Below, one piece after another: positions 1 to 8,045 of a DNA stretch of 18,412 bases. A program made the translations under genes and the position numbers. The stretch comes from Dunaliella salina (Eukaryota; Chlorophyta; Chlorophyceae; Chlamydomonadales; Dunaliellaceae). The stretch is taken from the NCBI GenBank assembly GCA_002284615.2, contig MU069550.1:95977-114388 (forward strand), in the 5' to 3' direction. Each line of letters opens with the position of its first letter. The stretch's first letter is position 1. The notes beneath the pieces are model-generated. The model was not told where the DNA came from and ran no database searches. It saw only the letters and a program-made list of their open reading frames with translations.

Positions 1-85
1 CACACACACACACACACCACACACACACACACACCACACACACACACACACCACACACACACACACACCACACACACACACACAG
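1..85. repeat. (CA)n microsatellite with 17-bp higher-order unit
   Basis: The array is not a plain dinucleotide run. A CC doublet interrupts it at 17/18, 34/35, 51/52 and 68/69, so it is five copies of a 17-base unit, (CA)8 plus C. It lies in the intron before the rubredoxin exon and may continue beyond the window. Confidence 0.95.
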
Positions 86-175
86 CTGTGCATTCCTGAA
101 TCCCTTCACTGCTCACATCCCTCTGGCTCTTCAGCATTTAAGCCTCCTGTACTGGAATTTCCTCTTTTTCCACAG

Positions 176-382
176 GAGCTGCCCAAGGAATACACCTGCC
201 CTGTCTGCAATGCTCCCAAGAGCCAATTCAAGTCTGATGCACGTGTTCTGGCGGGCTTTGCGGAGAACCAGAAGTATGGCCTCGGGTTCAACAGTGTGAC
301 GGGCAACCAGAAGCTGCTGGTCATCTATGGCGCCTTGGTCATCGGTTTCATCCTGCTCATCAGCGGTTATGCTATGGAGTAA
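176..382 (+). CDS. RBD1: Last exon of a membrane-anchored plastid rubredoxin (RBD1-like), partial
   Basis: Seen: an acceptor (TTTTTCCACAG) ends at 175. The exon then reads ELPKEYTCPVCNAPKSQF, a spacer with AGFAENQKYGLG, a hydrophobic segment LLVIYGALVIGFILLISGYA, and ends AME-stop (68 codons). The CPVCNAPK motif is the second CxxC knuckle of a rubredoxin Fe(Cys)4 site. The first knuckle must lie in an upstream exon outside the window. A single membrane helix after the rubredoxin domain is the layout of the thylakoid RBD1 family, which is known to be needed for photosystem II assembly. PDZ-rubredoxins (ENH1) are the alternative, because the N-terminus is not visible. The mRNA role and targeting peptide cannot be checked here. 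Confidence 0.85.
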   Translation, partial: ELPKEYTCPVCNAPKSQFKSDARVLAGFAENQKYGLGFNSVTGNQKLLVIYGALVIGFILLISGYAME

Positions 383-513
383 AGCGGACTCAATTTTTGT
401 GCTGAGAACCGGTTTTGTTAAGGCAAAGCAAGATTGTCCGAAACTGTTGTCAACAGATGGCAGCTGCTGTTTATTCAGCACCAAGAGTGGATGTGTGCAG
501 GAGTCTGAAGGTG

Positions 514-518
514 TGTAA
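514..518 (+). promoter_or_regulatory. Candidate poly(A) signal TGTAA
   Basis: TGTAA is the usual polyadenylation signal of chlorophyte mRNAs. This one lies about 130 bases after the rubredoxin stop codon, a normal 3'UTR length. It is a five-base motif, so chance is possible. Confidence 0.4.
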
Positions 519-804
519 GGAGGTTGGTTTAGACATTACAATGTGTGTGTTTGTGGCAAATTTGCCAGGTATTCCTGATGAGACTGCTGAAAAGAGCAAG
601 CAAAGGGACGAGGGGACTGCATCACTGGGGTTCGAAGAAGAAGAAAAAGGGTATCCGCGTCACTGGGGTTTGTCATGTTGGGCATCTGTTCAGATCTAGA
701 CGCTTGTCATTGACATTGATTCTTCTATTCCAACTTCATTTAATTCAACATTTCTCGTATCTCTCACCAAGACTTCTGGGTCTCTTGGATTATTATCGAG
801 AACA
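519..804. other. No gene seen
   Basis: The stretch is intergenic. The only structure noted is a short direct repeat CACTGGGGTT (around 626 and 661) next to an A/G-rich tract. Open frames here are short and lack coding character. Confidence 0.5.
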
Positions 805-885
805 CAGCAATGTGGTAGAGTAATCAGCAAAGGAGACTTGAAACCCCACTTTATAATTTTGGATGCATGCACGACAGCAAGGAGA
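805..885 (+). mobile_element. Small LINE coding fragment
   Basis: In one plus frame the bases around 820-875 read VISKGDLKPHFIILDAC. This matches the AISKGEFGSHIASLDAC block of the better LINE copy at 2979-3740. It appears to be a short, isolated relic of the same family. Confidence 0.45.
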
Positions 886-984
886 GGAAAGGTGAGGGTT
901 GCAAAGCTGTAACTACCTGCCGGGGCAGCTAGAAATTTGACTGTAGCCGGACCATTCAATTGTAAAATTCTTCGCTGGACACAG

Positions 985-1262
985 CCTGTGTGCATTAAGG
1001 AAAGACCCAACAGTCGGCGCTGGCACTAACAGTGGGCCCCACCAATGGAAGCAAACTATTTAGCAGCCAAGCTAATGAGGGGTCCGTTGGGTTGTTGGCC
1101 ATCCGTCCAGCTGCGCTCCTCCTTTCCCTGCAAGCGACCGAACCAGCAGCCCCCCCCAAAAAAAACCATTGCTTGCGTTGCTAAATTGGAGGACATTTTT
1201 GGTGCTGTTTATTTTTGTTAGGGCCTTTACAGCGTGACCGTGGAATTTTTTCCACCTACACG
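985..1262 (-). mobile_element. LINE 3' end, 5'-truncated, minus strand
   Basis: On the minus strand it encodes HGHAVKALTKINSTKNVLQF, matching the C-terminus of the family (YHAVKSLTKIHNTKNAIQF in the copy at 3453-3740). The GGATGGCC..AACCC motif and a 3' untranslated tail follow, with the family sequence GTCTTTCCTTAATGCAC. The copy lacks everything upstream and abuts the plus-strand LINE at 1262 head to head. A G/C homopolymer at 1151-1157 breaks the frame. Confidence 0.75.
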
Positions 1263-2770
1263 CAGAGCTCAATCATACAATATCAACCATATTAGAACAC
1301 TACCCTCACCCTATTCATTTCTACAAAGTCAAAGCCCACTCTGGAATTATAGGAAATTATAGGGGGCTGATGCTTGCGCCTGCACCGCAGCCCTCTCAGA
1401 CACCATAGCCATTGTAGCCATTGTTTCCAGATGCCAGGGACCCTTTCCACATTTTCTGTTGGCTTTCATTGAAGGCCTCCTCCTCACGAGACGATGGCAT
1501 ACACCGCTCCCACGCTTTCCTGATGCACTGCCTCACCAACCTGAACGACAAACTCAAAACACACATGCACAGGAAGCACAAGCTTGGCTCTGCTGACACC
1601 TCTGGCTACCACTATTAGAGATGGCAAAAACTTGATGATGCCATACCACAATCCAACAGAGCAAACACGGAATCACGCAACCCAACATTAACCTCTCAAC
1701 TTGCAAACAAAGAGATCAGCAATTCCTTATGAAAAATCCAGGAATTACCCTTAAACAGCAAGTAAATGTAATAAAGTATCGTACAGGTACTCTGTACAAC
1801 CAGAGTCGTGCTTTCAAATTTAACTTTTCCAGTTCTGGAAGATGCCCACTATGTGATGATATGGGCAACATTGACCACATACTCCTCAGGTGCACAAACT
1901 CAACAATCGGCGGGATGCACACCAACGGACACCATGCAGCCCTAAGCATTTGTGTAAAAGCCCTCAGTAAAGGTTGGGATGGCTCATCCCTTATTGGTAT
2001 GGATGGCTGCAGTAACGAGAGACTCCTAGGATCCTAGAACAGGGCATACAAGTCCCTGGAAACATATCAAGAGCTATTCCAGACTGGGTTTTCCCTAATG
2101 GTACTGGCACCCCTGCCCGGCACAAAACCCTTCCTGATGCTATCTTTGTGCGCCCTCTTCCAGGCAGACAAACTCACCTTGATCCTTCCAAGATCTCTCC
2201 TCAAGACAGGGACGTACGCCTTGTTGAACTAAATTCTGTCCCGACACAAACCCCTCCATCACTTTACAGCGTGCAGTGACCGAACATCCTCACACCATAA
2301 CCAGACTTAAAACCTGCAGCTCAAGAAATCCAAACAGGAACAAAAAAGTGACTTACAGATCATCTTAATTGGTGTGGCCAGTACCATTTACAATGAGTAT
2401 TACACCCCTCATACATCTGGGCCTTACTAAAGAAAAAGCCAAATCACTAGCAGACAAACTTTGGGACCATGCCATCCAAAGATTAACCACCATCAAAAAC
2501 ACTAGACACGCTCTTTGCTCACAGAGGGCTCCTGGGAGGGGGTTTGCTGGACGCACGGCGGCGGAGAAAGGGAGAAGAAGAGTCCGAGTGTCCAGGGGCA
2601 TGGCGAGCAATCCTCCAGGTCCCCTTTAGTTATGTTTCTGGCTCTCTCCTAGGCTAGCTGCGTTTAGTGTAGGTTCCGAGGGCATTCTGGTGAGGCCTCT
2701 AGCTCTCCAGTTAGAGGACCTGCCCTTAATGCACGAGGCCTTGGCTTGCGCAGACTTCTCTTTTCTTTTC
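1262..2770 (+). mobile_element. Broken RNase H / zinc-knuckle / endonuclease LINE (RLE type)
   Basis: Domains in order, read over several frames: the end of an RNase H domain (HFYKVKAHSGIIGN at 1316-1357); a linker (LKTHMHRKHKLGSADTSGYHY, about 1550-1615, then a stop); a CCHC knuckle CPLC-x7-H-x4-C at 1843-1893; a PD-(D/E)xK-like endonuclease with PD at 2133-2138 and VELN at 2223-2234, where the catalytic Lys is replaced by Asn; and a C-terminus GMASNPPGPL-stop at 2629. A pyrimidine-rich tail (CTTTTCTTTTCTTT) follows near 2760. RNase H before a knuckle and a restriction-like endonuclease is the order known for Dualen/RandI elements of green algae. The copy is 5'-truncated, lacks reverse transcriptase and is dead by stops and frameshifts. 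Confidence 0.8.
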
Positions 2771-2859
2771 TTTGGAATTTTTTTTTTTTGCATTTCTGTG
2801 GGCTTTGTCTTTGGTTAGGCCAAGTTTTCAGAGGGGATCAATGGTGTAGGGATTAAAAG

Positions 2860-3862
2860 GACAAACCAATGTCCTCAAGTATCAAACGGACACCCTTAAC
2901 AATGGCAAACATGCCTACCCTTCAGTGGCTACCCTAGGCCTTCTCTTTGCCCTCTTTGTGGTACACCTGAAGCACCTCCCATACCCTACTCAGGTGCACT
3001 CACCCACAGATAAACAGGATGAATACCAATCGCCACCATCAAGCACTCAGCATCTGCGGTGAAGCAATTAGCAAAGGAGAGTTTGGATCGCATATCGCCT
3101 CTTTAGATGCATGCAATGCAATACAGAGAGGATGTGCTCCCTGGAGATGGAAATTCCAAACACTGTCCATCGACACATTCATTCCACGTTGGCTGTTTCC
3201 ATCCAGACAACCACCCCACACACAGCTCAGTCGACCTGATGGCATTTCAGTTTTACCCCTTGAAGGCAGAGACTCCACACATTACCCGCAGGATATGAAT
3301 CCTAGGGACAGAGATATCCACCTCATTGAACTCAAATTTTGTTCTGACACCGAACCTGAACAAACTCTCCACACTGCACAAAATCAGCACAAACACACCA
3401 TGGAAAGCTTGTGCACAAGATCTCCTCGGGCACACACCGCAATACCTAAGTCACACTACATACCATACTAATTGGACTTGCAGGTATTATCTTCAATCCC
3501 TACACCATTGATCCCATCTGCAAACTTGGCCTAACCAAAGACAAAGCTCACAAAACTGCCAAAGAACTCCACTATCACGCTGTAAAGTCCCTAACAAAAA
3601 TTCACAACACCAAAAATGCCATCCAATTCAGTAACATAAGCAATGGGCGTTTGGGGGAGGGGGCTACAGGGAGGGCTGCGTACAGGACAGCGAGGCACGC
3701 AGCCGGACGGATGGCCGACAACCCGCCGGACCCTCATTAATTGGGCTGCTCATAGCTAGCCTTCTTTGGCGGGGCTCACTGTTAGGGCCACAGTTAGTGC
3801 CAGTGCTAACTGTTGGGTCTTTCCTTAATGCACGCTGGTAAGCTTTAGTAACAGCGTAGACT
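2860..3862 (+). mobile_element. LINE copy with intact endonuclease motif, 5'-truncated
   Basis: A degenerate CPLC knuckle at about 2950 is followed, after a one-base frame break, by HTLLRCTH and a 160-codon open frame ending at 3471. It holds RHHQALSICGEAISKGEFGS, then RPDGI (PD at 3235-3240) and LIELKF (E..K at 3328-3336), a complete PD...ExK signature. A second frame (3453-3740) continues with IGLAGIIFNPYTIDPICKLG and ends RMADNPPDPH-stop. The 3'UTR (3741-3862) carries the family sequence GTCTTTCCTTAATGCACGC. Lack of reverse transcriptase makes it non-autonomous. Confidence 0.8.
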
Positions 3863-3873
3863 TTACTTTAGGG

Positions 3874-4258
3874 ATTGATAGCAACTCCAATTAGGATGGT
3901 GAGTAATGCGACTCAGTAATTGCGGTGTCTGCCCCGGTGAGTTTTTGTGCAGAGGCTGTCCATGGTGTGTTTGTGTTGATTTTGTGCAGTGAGGAGAGTT
4001 AGTTCATGGTTGTGTCAGAGCAAAATTAAGTTCAATGAGGTGGATATCTCTGTCTCTGAGATTCATATCTTGCGGATGATGTGTGGAGTCTCTACCTTCA
4101 AGCGGTATGATTATAATGCCATCAGGGCGACTGAGTTGTGTGTTTGTAGTTGTCTGGATGGGAAAAGCCGGTGTGGAATGTTTGGTTGGACACGATCAGG
4201 AATTTCCATCTTCAGGGAGTATAGCATATCGCTGGACCATTCATTACATTGCATTACA
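3874..4258 (-). mobile_element. Inverted LINE coding fragment
   Basis: The reverse complement matches 3120-3490 of the neighbouring plus-strand copy, including DRDIHLIELN and LSRPDGI-like positions, so the two form a large foldback. It lacks both a 5' part and the 3'UTR. The 11-base sequence TTACTTTAGGG stands on both sides (3863-3873 and 4259-4269), as expected of a target duplication. Confidence 0.7.
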
Positions 4259-4261
4259 TTA

Positions 4262-4466
4262 CTTTAGGGAAGGCATTCTTCAGCCAGGTAGTGTAATGGT
4301 TCAAAGCAGAAAAAGAGGCTTCAGTGCGAACATGGACGGAGTGCACAGAAAGCTACACGGGTGGGGTGCACGTCCGCGCGGTCCGCTATAATAGGACTGG
4401 GAATGTGCCACAGAGGCATCTGACCGTTGGTCATGGTCAGGTCCCTGTGGCCTAGCGCAACCGTCG
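4262..4466. other. Unassigned segment with an imperfect hairpin
   Basis: CATTACATTA occurs at 4252-4261 and again at 4467-4476, bracketing this segment. Inside it, CCACAG (4408) pairs with CTGTGG (4445), and CTGACC (4420) with GGTCAG (4435), giving a two-part stem. A weak LINE-like C-terminus (stop at 4389-4391) may be present. I recognise no gene. Confidence 0.4.
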
Positions 4467-4483
4467 CATTACATTAGGAAAGA

Positions 4484-4620
4484 AAACTACGTAGGCAGAG
4501 AAACTCTCCCTACATCAATGAAGAAAAAGGAGACACATTGGCTCAAAAGAGCCGTGAGCCCCCTTCACCACAAGGTATGGAAAAGAGAAAGCTAATATGG
4601 ATCTGGAGGGTTACTAGGGT
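4484..4620. repeat. Short dispersed repeat, copy 1
   Basis: It runs from AACTACGTAGGCAGAGA to GGAGGGTTACTAGGG after an A-rich lead. It contains GGCTC-AAAA-GAGCC (4540-4553), a five-pair hairpin. Other copies are at 11605 and 16555, all in the same orientation. It could be a SINE or the 3' end of a minus-strand LINE; the reverse complement ends in T-rich sequence like other tails here. CATTACATTA brackets this copy (4467-4476 and 4623-4632). Confidence 0.75.
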
Positions 4621-4632
4621 CACATTACATTA

Positions 4633-4660
4633 CTTTGTTACCATATATATGGTAACAAAG
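4633..4660. repeat. Perfect 28-bp palindrome
   Basis: CTTTGTTACCATAT is followed directly by its exact reverse complement, with no spacer. A second small palindrome GCATATATGC follows at 4671-4680. It would extrude as a cruciform or fold as an RNA hairpin. Confidence 0.95.
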
Positions 4661-4690
4661 CATATACAATGCATATATGCAATGGGGGAA

Positions 4691-4711
4691 GGGGGGGGGG
4701 GGGGGGGGGGG
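4691..4711 (+). repeat. Poly(G) run of 21
   Basis: Twenty-one consecutive G follow GGGGGAA. The run stands where other copies of the LINE have a G-rich stretch (3651-3662, and the minus copy near 1151), so it is probably an expanded version of that stretch. It is a possible quadruplex and a place where assembly length is unreliable. Confidence 0.95.
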
Positions 4712-4900
4712 TACGGCACAGGCTGCTTTCAGGAAAGCGAGGTGCACTGGCGGATGGCTGAGAACCCTCCGTGCCCGCTGTAGCCTGTTTGCTCGTAGTT
4801 TACCACAGTTGGTGGGCTCAATGTTAGTGTCAGTGCTGACTGTGGGGTCTTTCCTTAATGCACGCTGGTTGCTGTCCAGCACCAACTTTCACTTTTTCTT
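4712..4900 (+). mobile_element. LINE 3' end
   Basis: It encodes only the C-terminus (WRMAENPPCPL-stop at 4783) and then the 3'UTR with GTCTTTCCTTAATGCACGC. The 3' end forms a small hairpin: GCTGG (4864-4868) pairs with CCAGC (4876-4880). The tail is pyrimidine-rich (CACTTTTTCTTC). Confidence 0.75.
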
Positions 4901-5097
4901 CAGGGTTAGACTAGAGCCAGACTGGAACCACTTAAGGCGTAAGAGCAAGAGGCCATCTACATTAACTTGTGGTTGCCAGGCTAAGCAAAGAAGAAAGTAA
5001 GAAGGGATGCTCATGGATAAAAATGCCGGAACGGAAATTCAAGAAGAGCTCGCTGTATAATCAAATGTTTATCATGCACCGTAGAGACTTGTGACCA

Positions 5098-5206
5098 GTA
5101 CGCACCCTATTCTTTTTCAATTGAATAGATCCATTGCGCACCCCCCATTACAGTATGCACCCTTTTTGTTGAATTGAATAGATCCATTGTGCACTCCCCA
5201 TTACGC
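5098..5206. repeat. 55-bp tandem duplication
   Basis: Two copies, from 5098 and from 5153, share TTGAATAGATCCATTG and the CCCCATTAC block. ATTACGCA at 5202-5209 recurs inverted as TGCGTAAT at 5287-5294, and CGCATTACGCG lies between. This may be the end of an unclassified DNA element, but I see no target duplication. Confidence 0.6.
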
Positions 5207-5299
5207 ACCCAAATTATCCAGAAACCCCGAAAAATCACCTTCGCACCTCAAAACCAACTTTTGCGCATTACGCGGAGCTTGAAAATTGCGTAATGGTCA

Positions 5300-5889
5300 A
5301 GAAGCTGCACGGTATATGAAAGAGATTATGCAATGCCTCTGCCCTGCAAATTTTTTAATCTGTGAAACGCATCCATCAAAGGTCAATCCATGGAAGTTGC
5401 CTCTAGAAATACCTGGTCTCAGGGAGTCTTTGGGTACTGCTTTACTGTGACAAAGACAGGATAATGACATCTTAGCCCAAATTGGTATCAAGCTTCACAG
5501 GAAAAAAAAGTTGAAAGAGAAAAGGGAAAGAGAAAAGGGAAGTTCTGCATGTCAGAACCAGCTGCGCACAGGAAACTTTCCTAGCTAGGTAACAAGCTAG
5601 CTGCTTAGTAAGGCCTTAGCTGAAAGGTTCACAGGCCAAGCCTGGACTAAGCTTGAAGCCAACTGAGAGAACAATTCTCCTCCTCCAGGCTTGGGCTACC
5701 TCCACCCCCTGCCTGCTCCCCTACCAACAAAACCCTGCATATATGTGGTGTTTCTAAACAAATTGACAATCTGTAGAGCGCATGGCAAGGCAAAGGAGAG
5801 GCTGCATGGTCAGGCCCAACTGTACCAGGTAAGGGTGGGACAACTGCTTGCTTGTCAACCACAGAAACTATAAGAGCAACCGTCGCTCT
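5300..5889. other. Intergenic, no gene recognised
   Basis: The only clear structure is AAAGAGAAAAGGG repeated exactly twice (5514-5526 and 5527-5539) in a purine-rich tract. Open frames on either strand are short and show no family motif. Confidence 0.5.
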
Positions 5890-5908
5890 TAATCAGGTGA
5901 CCTGATTA
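5890..5908. repeat. Near-perfect palindrome
   Basis: TAATCAGGT and ACCTGATTA flank a single central G. It could be a dimeric protein site or chance. A similar structure, ACAACTGG-CTAA-CCAGTTGT, lies at 6251-6270, and CTCCATATGGAG occurs near 6017. Confidence 0.7.
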
Positions 5909-6300
5909 GATATGCACAATCTTTTCTCCCTCTTGTGACGATTGCTTGCTTTATGGACTTTCACTGAAAGTTTCAGAAAAGACGTGAAAAAGTCATGAAA
6001 AAGTCAGAAAAGTCACTCCATATGGAGCCCACCAAAACAACTGGGGACTAGTGCTTCTGGCCAACAGACTGCTAATTGCTATACTGATTTTAGCTGGGAA
6101 CTGGCAGCTCTTCTGAGCCAGTGCGTCTACTTTTCTTAACCGCGCATTTCCTTTTCTTGTGGGGCTTGTCACGCTAAATCTTGGTTATTGCTGAATCCTG
6201 GCCATGCGATCAGTTAGTTAGTGTGTTATCTTTATTCTTGGACTGGCTCTACAACTGGCTAACCAGTTGTTGAGAATTTTGGTAGTATGATGGTCTGGAT
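5909..6300. other. Intergenic, no gene recognised
   Basis: Apart from a short direct repeat GAAAAAGTCA (around 5985 and 5997) and the inverted repeat at 6251-6270, I see nothing that can be supported. Confidence 0.5.
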
Positions 6301-6670
6301 TTGACATCACCTATTCTCAGCAGTGTTAACCGAGAAGATGATGGAGTAGTCTTCCATTGCCCTGGGAGGGGCAAGGGGGAGCAGGCCTGGCAATCAATTT
6401 CCAAAGCTGAGTATGTCTTGTGTGTGAAGAAGAAGTGCTGTGCTGCATCATGCGGGAGTGATCTGTGCTCCCAGGTTGGTAATGTGTGTATGACGCTGAT
6501 CTCGCACGACAGGCTTCTGGCACAGGCTTATTTTTCTTGATGCAGCGCTTTTGGTGTGCAAAAAGAAGAGTAGTGAAGCCAATGAATCTATTCGGGAGGA
6601 TATGTCTTGGAAACTTGCTCCCTCAGCTCTCCAGCAGCCGACACTGGACCTTGGTCTCCAGGGCAGATAG
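6301..6670 (+). other. Possible exon region of an unidentified gene
   Basis: Two stretches look weakly coding. One is open from 6301 to a CAG/GTTGGT donor-like site near 6474 (DDGVVFHCPGRGKGEQAW...). The other follows an acceptor-like TTTTTCTTGATGCAG near 6543 (LLVCKKKSSEANESIREDMS) and stops at 6668. Their phases do not join simply and I recognise no family. They could be relics, or untranslated exons of the downstream GT32 gene. Confidence 0.25.
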
Positions 6671-6831
6671 GCAGTTTGACAGCGCAGTCTGTGCAGACGC
6701 CACCTCGGCTATGGAGACCACCTCAAGGATATGCTGCAAGGGTGGAAACACAGGGTTGGGAAATCTTCCAATGGTACAGGATCGCTGCTGATAGGGGGGC
6801 TTCCACCACCTGACCGGGTCGACGAACGTTT

Positions 6832-6839
6832 TGCAAATT
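6832..6839. repeat. Target-site duplication, left
   Basis: TGCAAATT, identical to 7441-7448 on the other side of the element. Confidence 0.9.
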
Positions 6840-7440
6840 CAGGGTTGCACGCTACTGCTACGCTACGGCTACGGAGTCCTAAACTGTAGCAGTAGCAGTA
6901 GCCAAAACTGTACCTGCAAAATTGTTGCTGTAAGGCACACAAAGCATAAGTTTCTTGTGTTTGCCCTCAAGGGCTTGCTGAGTGCTTCATCATAATACAT
7001 CTAGGAGCTGCACAGGTGGCTTCACACTTCAAGTGCATGCAGGGAGTTGTACACTTCGTCCTGCATGCCTGCGTGTGTGTACGCATGGGCAGTTGCTTTG
7101 CAGCACTCCTCTGTCAAAAGTATGCTTGATGTCCACGCCCTTTAACCTGAGGATATTAGTTTTGAGTTTCCTTCCCTGCACATACCCGTTTGCCGTGGCC
7201 CACGCATGTCCATTCCTTGTTCTTTCGCGCTCCCTCACAGGTTTGACAACATAAATTACATGAATATATTATATTATACATTTAGAAATTAATATAGGTT
7301 GCCATTAACTACAACACTAGGACGGGCGCAGCTCGTCGATGGCTCAGGCACGATTTCGTAGCAGTAGCCGTAGCCACTGCTACGCTACGGCTACGCTACT
7401 CTACGAATTCCTGACCGTAGCACCGTAGCGTGCAACCCTG
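6840..7440. mobile_element. hAT-type non-autonomous transposon (601 bp)
   Basis: The ends are inverted: CAGGGTTGCACGCTAC starts at 6840, and its complement ends at 7440. The 8-base duplication TGCAAATT flanks it exactly (6832-6839 and 7441-7448). An 8-bp duplication and CAGGG-type ends are the hAT signature. Both subterminal regions are packed with GCTACGG/CCGTAGC repeats, the kind of motif hAT transposases bind. No transposase is encoded; the longest internal frame (minus, 7029-7238) has no known motif. It ends 260 bp before the GT32 start codon. Confidence 0.9.
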
Positions 7441-7448
7441 TGCAAATT
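7441..7448. repeat. Target-site duplication, right
   Basis: TGCAAATT, identical to 6832-6839. Confidence 0.9.
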
Positions 7449-7700
7449 TCAATGAATCTAACTGAATAATATTATAACCTTCAATTTTCTGCTGTCATGG
7501 CGATCACCACATCAAATATCCAACGCCAGTAATTGCTCCTTCCAACTGTGACCAGGAAATGGTGGGTAAGGATTTTCTTTTTACAAATCAATCGAATCTT
7601 CAGTAGATAGACATGCAGCATCGTACTTCATGGGGGAAATGTCTTTGCTCCAGGCTTGAAGTCTCAATTACACCGTACCAAAAACATTTCTTGACACGTC

Positions 7701-8045
7701 ATGCGTGTGAGGCAGCGTGGGTCCGTTGTGCTCTGCACTCCACAAAGGTTGTGCTTCGCTCGAAATGTTTTGCTTGCCATCAGTTTCCTGGTACTTTTGT
7801 CACTGCTGGTCCATACAAAGCACCGCTCTGCTCAAAGTGAGGTGGTGCGAGTTCTTGCTGAGGCAGGCGGCATGGAAGGGAGCATGCCCGATCAAAGTGC
7901 GAGGGTGAACAGCTCAAAACATCCAGGCAAGGCAGAGGGTCAGCCTAATCATACAATTGATAGGGTCACTCCTGCCAGCCAAACACATCCAAGGACCACC
8001 CCGCTCATCCCGCGGCTGCTGCACCAGAACTTTTTCGGGGGCCAG
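7701..8045 (+). CDS. GT32 exon 1
   Basis: 115 codons, from the first ATG of the open frame to IPRLLHQNFFGGQ. It ends in phase 0 at CAG/GTGATG. It carries the membrane anchor and the stem, with sequons NSS and NHT. The start at 7701 fits a type II anchor with basic residues before the helix. Confidence 0.85.

Noticed and set aside
1..85. CRISPR-like regular spacing
   Set aside because: The units are simple (CA)8C with no spacers, in a eukaryotic intron.
573..600. CTGATGAG...GAAA resembling a hammerhead ribozyme core
   Set aside because: The seven bases between the two boxes cannot form stem II, and no flanking stems I/III are seen.
622..640. GGGTTCGAAG resembling a tRNA B box
   Set aside because: No acceptor stem, A box or cloverleaf could be found around it.
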